Counted from the first letter of the stretch, positions 37,919 through 48,248 are shown. The stretch is DNA of 64,000 nucleotides from Marinobacter oulmenensis (GCF_014201735.1 NZ_JACHFE010000009.1:105022-169021), one strand, 5' to 3'. Numbers and translations: made by a program. Notes: a model not told the origin generated them from the letters alone.

Positions 37919-40063
37919 TCACCTGGGCGCCGGTTTTCCGTTGTTGTCATCCAGTGTTTGTCGGCAGGCCGGGAAATTACTGCAGCCCCAGAACCAGCCT
38001 TTTTTGCTGCGTCTGCGTACCAGTGGGGAAAAACAGTGCGGGCAGGGAATGGGTTTCTGTCCGGTGCCGTCCTCCGGGGCATTGTCCTCAATGGGCCGTG
38101 TGCCTTTGCATTTGGGGTACCGTGTGCAGGCGAAAAAGGCGCCGAACTTGCCTTCTCTCTCGACCATGGGTGCCCGGCACTTGGGGCAGTGCACGCCTTG
38201 CCGGGGGCCGGTGTGTTCCTGCCCCGAGGGCGCGCGATGGATCAGCTCCTGAATTTCTGTTCGCAGGTTGGTCAGAAACAGACCGGCGTCTGCCTCCCCG
38301 GAGCGGATGGCCTCCAGCGTTGATTCCCATCGGGCGGTCCGGTCCGGGGTGCGCACCGCGTCCGGAAGCGCGGCGATCAGGTCTTTGCCTTTGGCCGTTG
38401 CCCGGATAAAGCGTTTTTCCCGGTACAGGTATTCGCGCTTGAACAGGGTTTCGATGATACTGGCCCGGGTAGCTTCGGTACCCAGCCCATCGGTTTCCCT
38501 CAGGGTCTTGCGCAGTTCAGGATCGGCCACGAACCGGGCAATGTTGGTCATGGCCTGAAGCAGGGTGGCGTCGGTGAAAGGCTGGGGTGGCCGGGTCTGG
38601 CGTTCGTTGGCTGCACATTGGCTGCAGACCACCGGTTCGTTTTTGTCCAAACGGGGCAGGGGGGCTTTCTCCGCCGGCTCGCTGGTATCCCGTTTGTGAA
38701 TCTGCAGGGTCTTCCACCCGGGGCTGGCGACGGCTGTTTCGGTGGCCCGAAAACGGTGCTCCTGAACCTGCACGGTCAGACGCCCCTCCCGGTGAATGGC
38801 ATCCGGCGCAAACTGCATCAGGTAATAACGGCTGACCAGGCCATAGATCTTCTGTTCGGCATCGCTCAGGGCCCGGGTGCTGCCTCGGGTCGTGGGAATG
38901 ATCGCGTGGTGGGCATCCACCTTGCGGTCATTCCAGGCAGAGGATTTCCGTCCGCTATCCAGGTTGCCCAGTAGTGGTTCGAGTGCCGGGGCAACCCGGC
39001 TGATGGCCTGCATAACCTGGCTTGCCTGCTGGCGCTGATCCTCGGGCAGGTAACGGCAGTCCGAGCGGGGATAGGTGATCAGTTGATGGCGTTCGTAAAG
39101 AGACTGGGCTGTATCGAGGACCTCCCGGGCTGCCATGCCATACAAACGACCGGCTTCAATCTGCAGTACCGACAGCGACAGGGGCAGGGGCGGTGCTTCC
39201 CGCCGATCCCGGAAACGGGATTCGACGATCTGGCCCGGGCGTCCTTCGACACTGGCAGCAATGGCCTGTGCAACCGACGGGTCCAGCAGCCGGTTCTCTT
39301 CATCCAGGTATTGGCTGTAATTTTCATCGGGCAGCCAGCGGGCGATGAACGGTCGCTGGTCGACATCCGGTTCCCGGGCATGGAATTGTGCTTCCACCCG
39401 GTACCAGGGTTTCGCCTGGAAATGTTCAATCGCATTATCCCGTTCAACCACCAGGCCCAGCACCGGCGTCTGGACCCTGCCAACCGAGTAGACACCCTGC
39501 TCACCCTGTTGCTGGTAACTGAGCGTGTAAAAGCGGGTGAGGTTGATGCCGTAGAGCCAGTCAGCCTGCTGGCGGGCCTGGGCCGACAGCGACAGTTGCC
39601 GGAATTCGCTGTTATCCCTGGGACTGTTCACGGCCCTGGTGACCGCCGCCGGGGTCAGGTCATTGATCAGGATGCGTTTCACCGGAACCTTCGCGCCGGC
39701 GTGTTCCAGGACTTCGTCAACCAGCAACTGGCCTTCCCGATCCGGGTCGCCGGCGTGGGTGATGATCTCGGCCTGTCGGATCAGGGCTTTGAGCACCGTC
39801 AGTTGTTGCTTGACGCTGTCCCTGGGCATCAGCAGCCACTGCTTGGGTAGCAGTGGCAGGTGTTCCAGGCGCCAGCTTTTCCAGCTCGGATCGTAACGGG
39901 CGGGTTCCGCCGGTTCCAGAAGATGGCCGATGCACCAGGTGACCGTGGCCGCCTGGCTGCCTTTGCCACAGCGGATCCAGCCCTGGCCTTTCTGGTGAGG
40001 GCCGGGCAGGGCAGCGGCAATGGCCCGTCCGAGACTTGGTTTTTCGGCAATATAAAGATGCAT
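37919..40063 (-). CDS. topB: DNA topoisomerase III
   Basis: Type IA topoisomerase, 714 residues, resolving single-strand catenanes at forks with RecQ-type helicases. The N-terminal TOPRIM part begins MHLYIAEKPSLGRAIAAALPG and contains the acidic HAGDPDREGQLLVDEVL. The active-site Tyr is in LITYPRSDCRYLPE near residue 333. The C-terminus has two C4 zinc-ribbon modules (CPKCRAPMVEREGKFGAFFAC and CPHCFSPLVRRRSKKGWFWG), which many TopB proteins lack or carry as one; they bind single-stranded DNA. Stands alone on the minus strand, divergent from the BolA-like gene. Confidence 0.93.
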   Translation of the reverse strand: MHLYIAEKPSLGRAIAAALPGPHQKGQGWIRCGKGSQAATVTWCIGHLLEPAEPARYDPSWKSWRLEHLPLLPKQWLLMPRDSVKQQLTVLKALIRQAEIITHAGDPDREGQLLVDEVLEHAGAKVPVKRILINDLTPAAVTRAVNSPRDNSEFRQLSLSAQARQQADWLYGINLTRFYTLSYQQQGEQGVYSVGRVQTPVLGLVVERDNAIEHFQAKPWYRVEAQFHAREPDVDQRPFIARWLPDENYSQYLDEENRLLDPSVAQAIAASVEGRPGQIVESRFRDRREAPPLPLSLSVLQIEAGRLYGMAAREVLDTAQSLYERHQLITYPRSDCRYLPEDQRQQASQVMQAISRVAPALEPLLGNLDSGRKSSAWNDRKVDAHHAIIPTTRGSTRALSDAEQKIYGLVSRYYLMQFAPDAIHREGRLTVQVQEHRFRATETAVASPGWKTLQIHKRDTSEPAEKAPLPRLDKNEPVVCSQCAANERQTRPPQPFTDATLLQAMTNIARFVADPELRKTLRETDGLGTEATRASIIETLFKREYLYREKRFIRATAKGKDLIAALPDAVRTPDRTARWESTLEAIRSGEADAGLFLTNLRTEIQELIHRAPSGQEHTGPRQGVHCPKCRAPMVEREGKFGAFFACTRYPKCKGTRPIEDNAPEDGTGQKPIPCPHCFSPLVRRRSKKGWFWGCSNFPACRQTLDDNNGKPAPR

Positions 40064-40181
40064 GGAGTCTGGTGTTGTGCGGGTGGGCAGGCAATGTGGC
40101 GCTTTAGTGGTAGGCTGTCAAGGTTCGGGGCTGCGCCCCATTGTGTAGTAAACTGGCAAGCACACACACCGTACAGGTTGG

Positions 40182-40544
40182 ATGACGATGAAGGTTCAGA
40201 ACGCGATCGAAGCCAGGCTCCGCGAGGCCTACGATGTTCGGGAGCTGGTGGTGGAAAACGAGAGTCACATGCACTCGGTGCCGCCGGATTCGGAAACGCA
40301 TTTCAAGGTGACCCTGGTCTCGCCGGCCTTTGCCGGGCAGATGAAGGTCAAACGTCATCAGGGCATATACCGGGTATTGGCTGAAGAACTGGCAGGGCCG
40401 GTTCATGCACTGGCACTGCATCTCTATACACCGGAGGAATGGGAAAGCAGTGGCCAGGCATCACCGGAATCCCCGAACTGTATGGGCGGTTCCAAGGGCG
40501 ATCAGGCCATGGATGACAAACTGAAACAGGGAGCAGATGTATGA
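40182..40544 (+). CDS. BolA family protein
   Basis: 120 residues. The BolA fold shows in the first 85: IEARLREAYDVRELVVENES, the conserved His-rich stretch SHMHSVPPDSETHFKV, and RHQGIYRVLAEELAGPVHALALHLYTPEEW. The extra C-terminal tail of about 35 residues is probably disordered and has a single Cys. BolA proteins partner with monothiol glutaredoxins in iron-sulfur trafficking or act as morphogene transcription regulators; this one resembles the enterobacterial BolA group more than IbaG. Starts at 40182 and 40188 are both ATG. It overlaps the YciO-like gene by ATGA. Confidence 0.88.
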   Translation: MTMKVQNAIEARLREAYDVRELVVENESHMHSVPPDSETHFKVTLVSPAFAGQMKVKRHQGIYRVLAEELAGPVHALALHLYTPEEWESSGQASPESPNCMGGSKGDQAMDDKLKQGADV

Positions 40545-41164
40545 GCCAGTTTTTCCAGATTCACCCGGAGACACCCCAGAAACGTCTGATCAAGCAGGCT
40601 GTGGAGATCCTCCGTCAGGGGGGCGTGGTGGTCTACCCCACCGATTCGGGCTACGCCATCGGTTGTCACCTGGGAGACAAGCAGGCCACGGACCGGATCA
40701 AGCGTATCCGGCGGTTGGACGACAAGCACAACTTTACGCTGGTGTGCCGGGATCTGTCCGACATTGGGGTCTATGCCAAGGTCGACAACACCCAGTACCG
40801 ACTGCTCAAGACCTTCACGCCAGGCCCCTACACGTTCATCCTCGATGCCACCAGCGAGGTCCCACGTCGGCTGCTGCATCCCAAACGTCGCTCCATTGGC
40901 GTGCGGGTCCCGGATAACGAGATCGTTCGTGAACTGTTGGGCGAACTGGGTGAGCCAATCATGAGCAGTACCCTGATCATGCCAGGGGAAGAGGATCCGA
41001 TGACCGATCCGGAAGACATCCGTGACCGCCTCGAACACGAAGTGGATCTGATCATTGACGGCGGGAACTGTGGCATGGAAGCAACCACGGTGGTCAACTT
41101 CACCGGCGAAGTGCCGGAAATCGTGCGGGTCGGCAAGGGTGACCCGGAACCCTTCAGGGTATGA
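40541..41164 (+). CDS. yciO: YciO-type Sua5/YrdC-family protein
   Basis: 207 residues of the YrdC fold: GGVVVYPTDSGYAIGC near residue 28, IKRIRRLDDKHNFTLVCRDLSDIG near residue 50, PGPYTFIL near residue 93, and RSIGVRVPDNEI near residue 114. It is closest to E. coli YciO, which shares the threonylcarbamoyl-AMP synthase fold with TsaC but does not easily replace it; whether this gene makes tRNA t6A is therefore open. Coupled to the BolA-like gene by ATGA. Its stop is 15 bases from the convergent unknown gene. Confidence 0.88.
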   Translation: MSQFFQIHPETPQKRLIKQAVEILRQGGVVVYPTDSGYAIGCHLGDKQATDRIKRIRRLDDKHNFTLVCRDLSDIGVYAKVDNTQYRLLKTFTPGPYTFILDATSEVPRRLLHPKRRSIGVRVPDNEIVRELLGELGEPIMSSTLIMPGEEDPMTDPEDIRDRLEHEVDLIIDGGNCGMEATTVVNFTGEVPEIVRVGKGDPEPFRV

Positions 41165-41171
41165 TGTTCTG

Positions 41172-41190
41172 CCCGGGCCTCAGGCCCGGG
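41172..41190. terminator. Hairpin at the yciO / unknown-gene convergent junction
   Basis: CCCGGGCC and GGCCCGGG form a perfect 8-bp stem with a TCA loop, placed between and partly inside the two convergent gene ends. No T run follows; likely a shared transcript-end structure. Confidence 0.5.
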
Positions 41191-41839
41191 TGTTCAGGTT
41201 GAAGGCGTAACGTCGGGCGTCCTCTGCGCTGATCTCCGTGCCACCGGCGTTACGTTTGAGGTTGTCATACCGGTGGACAAGGTCCTGCAGGCCATTGAAC
41301 TGCTGATTTTCGCTGACCAGTGCGTCCAGCAGGGAGTTGTGCACGCCGTAGGCCTGATTCAGTTTCAGGGCGTTATCCACAAAGTGCAGGGTCGGTTCGT
41401 TGGTGCTCAGCCGGCTGAAGGACTCCTGAAAGCTCCGGTTGTTGTTCAGGTCCTGTTCGATACGGGCACGGACGGCATCCGGCAGCGTGCCCTCGACCTG
41501 GGTGCGGCCACCCTCTCCTTTGGTGACATTCAGGGCGGTGGACGGGTTCAGATTGTACTCGGCAAGCTTGTGCCGCAGGGTTTCCCGAACATGGGACAGA
41601 TCCTGGGCGATGGTCTGTTTGTATTCCGCCACTGACAGGTTTCGGGTTTTCAGGCTGCCTTCGCTGTCCTGATCCCGCCCGGACGGAGTGAAGCGGTCGT
41701 CGCCCGGTGTGCCGGCTGCTTCGGGTGCCTTGGTCGTGGTCGTCTGGGCCTGCTCGCTGGCCGGTTTCGCGGACTGACGACTGTCCATGGCCTGCTGAAA
41801 GCGGCCGCTTGCCTGTATGAGCGATGCCAGCAAAGACAT
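41180..41839 (-). CDS. Conserved hypothetical protein
   Basis: 219 residues, no family recognised. A short hydrophobic start (MSLLASLIQASG) is too weak for a signal peptide. Residues 20-60 are low-complexity, rich in Ala, Gln and Thr; the rest is helical and polar, with KQTIAQDLSHVRETLRHKLAEYNLNPSTALNV resembling sequences in structural or chaperone-like flagellar proteins only in general character. The start ATG has a clean GGAGGT. It is divergent from the chemoreceptor gene, whose promoter is flagellar-type, so a motility link is possible but not shown. Confidence 0.7.
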   Translation of the reverse strand: MSLLASLIQASGRFQQAMDSRQSAKPASEQAQTTTTKAPEAAGTPGDDRFTPSGRDQDSEGSLKTRNLSVAEYKQTIAQDLSHVRETLRHKLAEYNLNPSTALNVTKGEGGRTQVEGTLPDAVRARIEQDLNNNRSFQESFSRLSTNEPTLHFVDNALKLNQAYGVHNSLLDALVSENQQFNGLQDLVHRYDNLKRNAGGTEISAEDARRYAFNLNTRA

Positions 41840-42018
41840 GGTTGATTTACCTCCACCGGCGGAAAAGAGTTGCCGGGAATCTGTCGGGGAATGTGTTTAT
41901 TCTTTGACTTTGCAAATGCCGGGCCAGATTTATGGCGGAGGTGGCAGCAAAATTGCAGTAAATGGCTGTTGCCGGCTGTCGGTATGACCTGTGTCATGTA
42001 AAAAATGGCGTCGCGCTA

Positions 42019-42045
42019 TAAAGTTATCCGTCACTTGGCCGTCAT
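42019..42045 (+). promoter_or_regulatory. Candidate sigma-28 (FliA) promoter for the chemoreceptor gene
   Basis: TAAA at 42019-42022 is separated by exactly 15 bases from GCCGTCAT at 42038-42045. The flagellar consensus is TAAA-N15-GCCGATAA, so the -35 core and spacing are perfect and the -10 keeps GCCG and one A. It lies 43 bases before the start codon, a typical placement for late motility genes. Confidence 0.65.
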
Positions 42046-42087
42046 TCCTATCAGGTCGCAACTCTCTGATCACAAAGCCGGGGCGTC

Positions 42088-43704
42088 ATGAAAAAACATT
42101 ATTCCATCCGATTTCTGCTGCTGGCGGCACTGGCCGCAGCGTTTATCATTATCCTGGTTTTCACGATTGCCTACGGCGCCTACTCCCAGCGGGCCCACGT
42201 TGAAGAATATTCCCACAAGTATGTGGATGGGCTGGCCAAATCCTTTTTTGACGGTCTGAACACCATGATGGTGACCGGCACCATCGGTAACCGGGATATG
42301 CTGCGGGAAAAGGTGACCGCGCCTGACGATGTGCTGGATGTTCGGGTCATCCGCAGTGAGCTGTTGAAGGCCCTGTACGGCGACGGCAACATTGATGAGC
42401 AGAGCCAGGGTGAACTGGAGAACCGGGCCCTGAAAGGCGAGCGGGTGGAGCATTATTCCCGCAACGAGGAAGGCCGGGTCTATACCCTGGTTGAGCCGGT
42501 GGTTGCCAGCGCCAACTACCAGGGCGTGAACTGTCTTGGCTGCCACCAGGCAGAAGAGGGCGATATTCTCGGTGCCATCCGGGTCGATTATTCCCTGGCC
42601 GCCAGTGATGCCCGACTGCAAAACCAGTTGTTGTTCAATGGTGGTATCCAGATCCTGATTTTTGTGGTGATCTTCGCGCTGACGACCATTTTCCTCGGCA
42701 AACTGGTGTTTTCCCGTCTGCGTCGTCTGCACGACCGTATGGACGAAATCTCCCGTAATTCCGATCTTTCCATCGAGCTGGAAGTAAGCCGGAACGACGA
42801 AATCGGTACCGTGGCCCGTGCCTTCAATCGCATGGTGGCAAAAATCCGCGAAAGCATGCTCACGGTTCAGCAGAGTGCCGCACAGGTAGAGACCGCCGCC
42901 AGATCCATTTCAGGCAAGGCGGAAACCACTGAGCGGGAAGTTCTGGCACAGAAAGACAACACCGATCAGGTGGCCAGCGCCACTACCGAAATGGCGGCGT
43001 CTGCCGTCCAGGTGCGTGAAAATGCCGTCAATACCGCCCGCAAATCCGGTGACACCACCCGCGCGGCGGAAAATGGCGAGCAGATGGCACGCACCGCCGT
43101 GCAGGGTATTGAATCACTCAACAATGAAGTGCAGGCCGGTGCCCAGCGGATTGAGCAACTGGATCAGCGCACCACCGAAATGGCGGACCGGCTGGAACTG
43201 ATTTCCGAGATTGCTGACCAGACCAACCTACTGGCGCTGAACGCGGCCATCGAGGCGGCCCGTGCTGGTGAACAGGGCCGTGGTTTCTCGGTGGTGGCCG
43301 ATGAGGTGCGGGCGCTGGCTTCCCGCACCCAGGATTCCACCGAGGAGATCCGGAAAACCATCAATGGCCTGAAGAGTGAGGTGGTGGACTGTGTCGGCAC
43401 CATGCGTCATGCCTCCGAACTGGCCCAGGATCAGGTGGACGCGATCCTGAAAGTGGAAAACGAGCTGCAGACCATTGCCGCCGCCGTCCGGGAAATCACC
43501 GGGCTGAATGAGGAGATGGAAAACGCGGCGAACGAACAGAGCGAAGTGTCCGAATCCATCAACCACAACGTGATCGAAATCAGCCGTTCAGCGGAGCAGA
43601 CCTCCAGCGACGCCCAGGAGACTGCCCGGATCGCCGGGGACCTGCTGTCCATGGCTGAAACCCTGCACAAAACCATCGAGCAGTTCCGACTGTCCAGGAG
43701 CTGA
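42088..43704 (+). CDS. Methyl-accepting chemotaxis protein with periplasmic CXXCH haem motif
   Basis: 538 residues: membrane segment 1 (about 9-33), a periplasmic domain of about 155 residues, membrane segment 2 (about 182-210), HAMP, and a long cytoplasmic signalling domain with the hairpin tip [26 protein letters not shown]. The periplasmic domain contains CLGCH (Cys149, Cys152, His153), a single c-type haem site in a layout like DUF3365/Tll0287 domains. Covalent haem would make this a redox, oxygen, NO or CO receptor acting on CheA/CheW. The tip matches the Tar-like 36- to 40-heptad signalling class only in general terms. A flagellar-type promoter precedes it. Receptor identity is firm; the ligand is inferred. 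Confidence 0.92.
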   Translation: MKKHYSIRFLLLAALAAAFIIILVFTIAYGAYSQRAHVEEYSHKYVDGLAKSFFDGLNTMMVTGTIGNRDMLREKVTAPDDVLDVRVIRSELLKALYGDGNIDEQSQGELENRALKGERVEHYSRNEEGRVYTLVEPVVASANYQGVNCLGCHQAEEGDILGAIRVDYSLAASDARLQNQLLFNGGIQILIFVVIFALTTIFLGKLVFSRLRRLHDRMDEISRNSDLSIELEVSRNDEIGTVARAFNRMVAKIRESMLTVQQSAAQVETAARSISGKAETTEREVLAQKDNTDQVASATTEMAASAVQVRENAVNTARKSGDTTRAAENGEQMARTAVQGIESLNNEVQAGAQRIEQLDQRTTEMADRLELISEIADQTNLLALNAAIEAARAGEQGRGFSVVADEVRALASRTQDSTEEIRKTINGLKSEVVDCVGTMRHASELAQDQVDAILKVENELQTIAAAVREITGLNEEMENAANEQSEVSESINHNVIEISRSAEQTSSDAQETARIAGDLLSMAETLHKTIEQFRLSRS

Positions 43705-43888
43705 TCTGCACGCCATGGATGGCGCCAATCCCATGTCCTGTCCCGGTGGCGTTGAGGTCACTGCAGCGGCATTTCTCTGCTACCATGGCGCTTTTCCTGC
43801 CAGGCCGTGCTGACACCTTTGGGCTGGCAACGCCCGTGCTGAAACGGCCCGGCAACAGGTAATTGCATGGAACAGGAGAGAGATCCGC

Positions 43889-46831
43889 ATGACTGATACT
43901 CGGGCGGCAGAGAACGTCTTTACCTTCGGGATACGCCGGCTGGTGCTGGTGGACTCCGCGGGGTTCTGTTACGTGGAAATTCCGGTGGATAACCACGGCC
44001 TGATTCTGGGGCCGGGAAATCTGGGTAAGTCCAGCCTGCTCAACTCCCTGCGTCTGTTCCTGTTGCCGGAGAACAATTTCCGGAAAAGCCGCAAGAAGTT
44101 CGCGTTCCGTAATGCCAGCGCCGGCAGTTTCTATTCCAACGAAGAGAGCTATCAGCACTATTTTCCCAGTCAGTTCAGTTTTCTGATCATGGAAGCCGAG
44201 AATCCGGCAGGGGTTCACTGCCAGATTCTTTACCGGGACAACAGCAGCCAGCTCAGCTACGGCCGGATTTTCGCCCCGGTCAGTTATGACCAGTTGCGGC
44301 CGCTGTTCTGGGATGGGGACGACCCCGACGGGATTGGCCAGGCCAGGGCGGACCTGTCCCTTAAAAAGGTCTCGGAAGCGGTCAAAAAGCTGTCGAAGGA
44401 CACCCGTTTTGTGAACGATCCGGCCAGGCTCCGGACCATGCTTTACAGCAGCGAGTTGATGGATGCCGATGCCGTGCGTTACTCGGTCTTGCCGCTGGGT
44501 GAATCGGATGAGCGACGGGTCCAGTCACTGCGAACCCTCATCCTGCTGCTCTTTGAAATGAAGGCGGACGATCAGGCCATGGCGAATGCCGTCGCCAGCA
44601 TCGTTGAGGCAGACAAGAAGTTTTCCGATGACGCCTTCGACTTCAACATCGACGAATTCCTCAACCGGCACGAGGAGCTCCGTGAGCGCCAGACCCAGCT
44701 CAACCGCATTGAACGGGAGCGCCCGCAGTTCGACCGCCTGAGCCAGGACTATCAGGATTATCACCAGCTGCTGGAAAGCCAGCAGGTGTTTGCCGCTTTC
44801 CGGGAGGGGCTGTCGGACGCCCTGAAGGACTCGGCCCAGCGCAGAGAATCCGCTGTCCGTCAGTTTCAGGAGCACAACGACGCCGTCCGGCACCTGGCGC
44901 AGTCCCTGAAAAAACTGGAACAGGAAGCCGGTAGTCTCAAGGGTGAAATCAAATCTGCTGAGCGCAGCCTGAAGCGGGCGGAACAGGATCAGCGCGACGG
45001 TGAACTGCTGGCATCCCAGTATGGCGATATGAGCCTGCGGGAAATCGAGGACGTGCTGAACGAAGAACTGGAGCGCAAACAGTCACATCTCGGCGCGCTT
45101 AAAAGTGCCGCCCAGGCAGAAGTCCGCCTGGAGCAGATTGATCGCAAACGGCAGGAGCTGGAGCAGCAACTGACCGATCTGGGGCAACGGGAAAGCCGCC
45201 AGCAGTGGCAGTTGGCCAATCAACTGGACGATTCGGTCGCTGCCCCTCTGCGGGCAATTGACCAGCGACTGACCCAGGCCAGCCCCGGCGAGGCGCTGGA
45301 TGACCATGCCCGTCAGGCTATCGAAGCCTTTTCCAGCCTGCTGAAAGCACAAAGTGATGGCTATCAGTGGTTCGATACCCATTATCCGGCTGTGCCCGCC
45401 CAGCAAGAGGATTATGCCGCCCGCCGGCAGCACCTGCAGGGGGAAATCCATGGTCTGGAGCGGGAGCGCGCGGAACTGGCGGAAACCGGCGACCAGCCTC
45501 AGGACCGACCGAAGCTGATCGAGCGGACGGAAAAGGAGATCCAGGCGACACAGAAGGATCTCGACACCCTCAAACGGTTCCCCGGGGCTGAAACCCGGTT
45601 GCGTGATGCCAGTTCCGAGAAAGACGCCGCGGAGCAGGCCCTGGCCCGAATTGAAGAGCAGGCGGGGCTGGAGCAGGAGCGACTGGATGCGGTTCAGGAA
45701 AAAGCGGCCCGGGCCCGGGCTGAAAAGGATCGTGTCGAAGAGCGCCAGGCAGAGCTTGATCAGCTCCGGCGCAGTGTCAGTACCGTCGAGCACCGGTTTC
45801 CGCAGCTCAAGGCCGCCCAGTGTGAGGAGGTCATGGCCACCGAACAGGTCTCGGTTGCCGCCTTTGACGATCTGCAGACCCGCCTTGACGATCTGGAAGC
45901 GCTGCGGCGGAACATCACCACCCATCTGACCCGGTTTGTTCTTCAGGGCCTGCTCGAGGATACCGATGGCGAACTCCAGAAGGATGGCCCGGCACCATCG
46001 GCCATCCGGGATGCTTTCCGTCGGTTGTCCGACCTGTTTGCGGGGCTGGCTGAAGAGTGGAAGGTCTATCAGGAACAGGTGGCCATTCACAACGAAACGG
46101 TGGCCAGCTATCGCCAGGCCCTGAAATCGAACCATGAACACATTGCCCGGTTTGAAGCCCAGCTTAACCGGGAACTGGAGGGCGTGCAGATCAACGATCT
46201 GGTGGAAATCCGGGTGGATATCCACACCGATCCGAAGTTCCGGAACCTGGTGGAAGAAGCCAATAACATCGACCCCTATGGCAACCAGTTGCAGTCGGAT
46301 GCCTTCTATGACCGGTTGCGGGTGTTCGTGGCGGACTTTTTTGGCGAGCAGGATGGCAGCAAACGCCTGACCATGGACCGGGTCATTACCGGTATTTCCT
46401 ACCGCACCCGCAAGGAGAACGCCACCGGCCTTGATCGCAAGGGCCAGTCCACCTCAACCACCGCCCTGATCAATCTGGAGCTGGTGTACCGGCTGCTGCG
46501 CCGGGTACTGTACCCGGGTGTGGAACTGTCGTTCCCGCTGGTGCTGGATGAGCTGGCCAGTGTTGATATCTCGCAGGTGCCGGGGTTGCTTGAGCGCCTG
46601 GGCAACCAGGGCTTCAATCTTTTTGCCGCCGCCACCCACAGCGCCAGCGCGGAAGTGATTTATCTCATCGGGCGACATCTGGAAGTGGGGCAGATGCGCA
46701 CACGCCGGCCTTACAGCCCCCAGCGCAGTCTGGTGTTCTGGGGCGGAGCCGAAGGCTTTACCGGCGACCAGCCGGTCAGCCACTGGGTGGATCAGAGCCA
46801 GGATAACCTGCTGGAGCCGGCCGATGAGTAA
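43889..46831 (+). CDS. mksB: Condensin-like SMC ATPase MksB
   Basis: 980 residues with SMC/Muk layout: Walker A GPGNLGKS at 41-48, two long coiled-coil arms (about 270-510 and 540-700) around a hinge, and at the C-terminus the signature-type QSTSTTALINLEL with Walker B LVLDELASVD. The arms are much shorter than in MukB, as expected for the MksB family. Such ATPases extrude DNA loops and compact or partition chromosomes; some relatives with a fourth subunit (MksG/JetD) act in plasmid defence. No nuclease gene accompanies this operon. The stop overlaps the mksF start by 8 bases. Start ATG 43889 follows AGGAGAG. Confidence 0.9.
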   Translation: MTDTRAAENVFTFGIRRLVLVDSAGFCYVEIPVDNHGLILGPGNLGKSSLLNSLRLFLLPENNFRKSRKKFAFRNASAGSFYSNEESYQHYFPSQFSFLIMEAENPAGVHCQILYRDNSSQLSYGRIFAPVSYDQLRPLFWDGDDPDGIGQARADLSLKKVSEAVKKLSKDTRFVNDPARLRTMLYSSELMDADAVRYSVLPLGESDERRVQSLRTLILLLFEMKADDQAMANAVASIVEADKKFSDDAFDFNIDEFLNRHEELRERQTQLNRIERERPQFDRLSQDYQDYHQLLESQQVFAAFREGLSDALKDSAQRRESAVRQFQEHNDAVRHLAQSLKKLEQEAGSLKGEIKSAERSLKRAEQDQRDGELLASQYGDMSLREIEDVLNEELERKQSHLGALKSAAQAEVRLEQIDRKRQELEQQLTDLGQRESRQQWQLANQLDDSVAAPLRAIDQRLTQASPGEALDDHARQAIEAFSSLLKAQSDGYQWFDTHYPAVPAQQEDYAARRQHLQGEIHGLERERAELAETGDQPQDRPKLIERTEKEIQATQKDLDTLKRFPGAETRLRDASSEKDAAEQALARIEEQAGLEQERLDAVQEKAARARAEKDRVEERQAELDQLRRSVSTVEHRFPQLKAAQCEEVMATEQVSVAAFDDLQTRLDDLEALRRNITTHLTRFVLQGLLEDTDGELQKDGPAPSAIRDAFRRLSDLFAGLAEEWKVYQEQVAIHNETVASYRQALKSNHEHIARFEAQLNRELEGVQINDLVEIRVDIHTDPKFRNLVEEANNIDPYGNQLQSDAFYDRLRVFVADFFGEQDGSKRLTMDRVITGISYRTRKENATGLDRKGQSTSTTALINLELVYRLLRRVLYPGVELSFPLVLDELASVDISQVPGLLERLGNQGFNLFAAATHSASAEVIYLIGRHLEVGQMRTRRPYSPQRSLVFWGGAEGFTGDQPVSHWVDQSQDNLLEPADE

Positions 46832-48248
46832 ACGCTTCAGTACGCTGGATACCACCCGGCTGCTGTTTGACCATCCCCGGATTCTGTTCCGCCTGATTGA
46901 GCGGATGGATCGCAGGGAGCAGCGCTACGTGCTTGAAAGCGATCTGGTGGCGGAAGTGATGGAGTACAGTCGTAATCTGGGCCGGGCGGACCGGGACCGG
47001 GTGCGACTGGCACTGAATACCGACAACCTGTTCCGGTCCGGGCTGGTGATCGACATCGTCAAGGCCGATGGCGAACGCCGGCTGGTGTTTCAGGAGGCTC
47101 TGCTGAACCTGATGCGGGCCTGCAACGCCTCGCTCTACCAGGAGTTGACCGACGCCCGTCTCAGGGGCCATCTGGTGACCCTCCGGGACGTCCGTGACCG
47201 GCTGGAACTGAGCACCTTCAGTGAATCCGATCCTGATTTCACCGAACTCAGGGATGATCTGAACGAGCGGGTAAGCCAGCTTATAGGTCTTCTTCGCCAG
47301 AACGTGATCCGCATGCAGAGCATCAGCACCCAACTGGCGGACATGTCGGGCGATGCCAGCCGGGTGCCGGACAGGTTCCCGGAGTTCCGGCAGAACCTGT
47401 TCGAACAGATCGTGACCCTGTATGAACGCCACATCAAGCCCACGTTGGTGTTTCTCAATCCAGACACACGGCTTGCCGACGGCAGCAACCTGTTTGAAAC
47501 CCTGGAGGCCATGGTTGCGCAACTGGAGAGCCACGGCGACCATGAGCTGGCGGACCAACTGTTTCGTTCCTCGCTCAGTCTTAACGCTCTTTACAAGCCC
47601 ATTCAGGCGGTTGCCCGGGAAGTGGAGCATTTTCTGCGCAAGACCCGGCGGGGGATGGTGCAGTACAACGCCATGGAGCACTTCTATGCCCAGCTCAGGG
47701 AGCTCAAGGGCGAAACCGAAACCCTCAGCATGCGCCGGAAATGGCTGGAGGGAGGCGAATTCGCACGGGGCACGGGCTTCCTGCTGGGGCTGAGGGCGCA
47801 GGCAAGGCCAAAACACTATGCCTTCGGATCCTCAACGAGCTATTACCAGTTGATGTTCAGCGAGCTGGCGCTGAGGCTTTCGGACCTGCGACGGCAGAAC
47901 GAGATTCCCGTGTTGCAGGAAGTGGAAGGCAGTGCCCGCCAGACCCATGTGGACCTGCAGCGGATCCGTCAGCTCTACGACTGGCTCGAGACACTCCGGT
48001 TGCGTCCGACCGGCGATCTGGTGCGGGAGCTTCATGGCCGCCTGGACGGCTTTATGCCCGGTTACCGTTTCCCCGATCTGCTGGCGGCGCTGAACCGCCT
48101 GCTGAACCATCCACCGGAGGGTTTCCGGGTTGCCACCACCAACCGGTTCCGGACGCTGGAGCTGACGGAAGGGGAACAGGAAGTTCCGGAGCAGTTTGTT
48201 TACCGTAAACGCCGGCTTGAATCAGAGACAGAGATAGACGATGACTGA
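46824..48248 (+). CDS. mksF: Condensin kleisin subunit MksF
   Basis: 474 residues, mostly helical, in the place and size of MksF kleisins: N-terminal winged-helix-type part (LLFDHPRILFRLIERMDRRE), helical middle and a C-terminal part ending in an Arg/Glu-rich tail. Kleisins bridge the two ATPase heads and bind MksE dimers. Identification rests mainly on operon context, since this family diverges strongly. It overlaps MksB by 8 bases and MksE by 8 bases, so the three are coupled and probably made in a fixed ratio. Confidence 0.8.
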   Translation: MSKRFSTLDTTRLLFDHPRILFRLIERMDRREQRYVLESDLVAEVMEYSRNLGRADRDRVRLALNTDNLFRSGLVIDIVKADGERRLVFQEALLNLMRACNASLYQELTDARLRGHLVTLRDVRDRLELSTFSESDPDFTELRDDLNERVSQLIGLLRQNVIRMQSISTQLADMSGDASRVPDRFPEFRQNLFEQIVTLYERHIKPTLVFLNPDTRLADGSNLFETLEAMVAQLESHGDHELADQLFRSSLSLNALYKPIQAVAREVEHFLRKTRRGMVQYNAMEHFYAQLRELKGETETLSMRRKWLEGGEFARGTGFLLGLRAQARPKHYAFGSSTSYYQLMFSELALRLSDLRRQNEIPVLQEVEGSARQTHVDLQRIRQLYDWLETLRLRPTGDLVRELHGRLDGFMPGYRFPDLLAALNRLLNHPPEGFRVATTNRFRTLELTEGEQEVPEQFVYRKRRLESETEIDDD

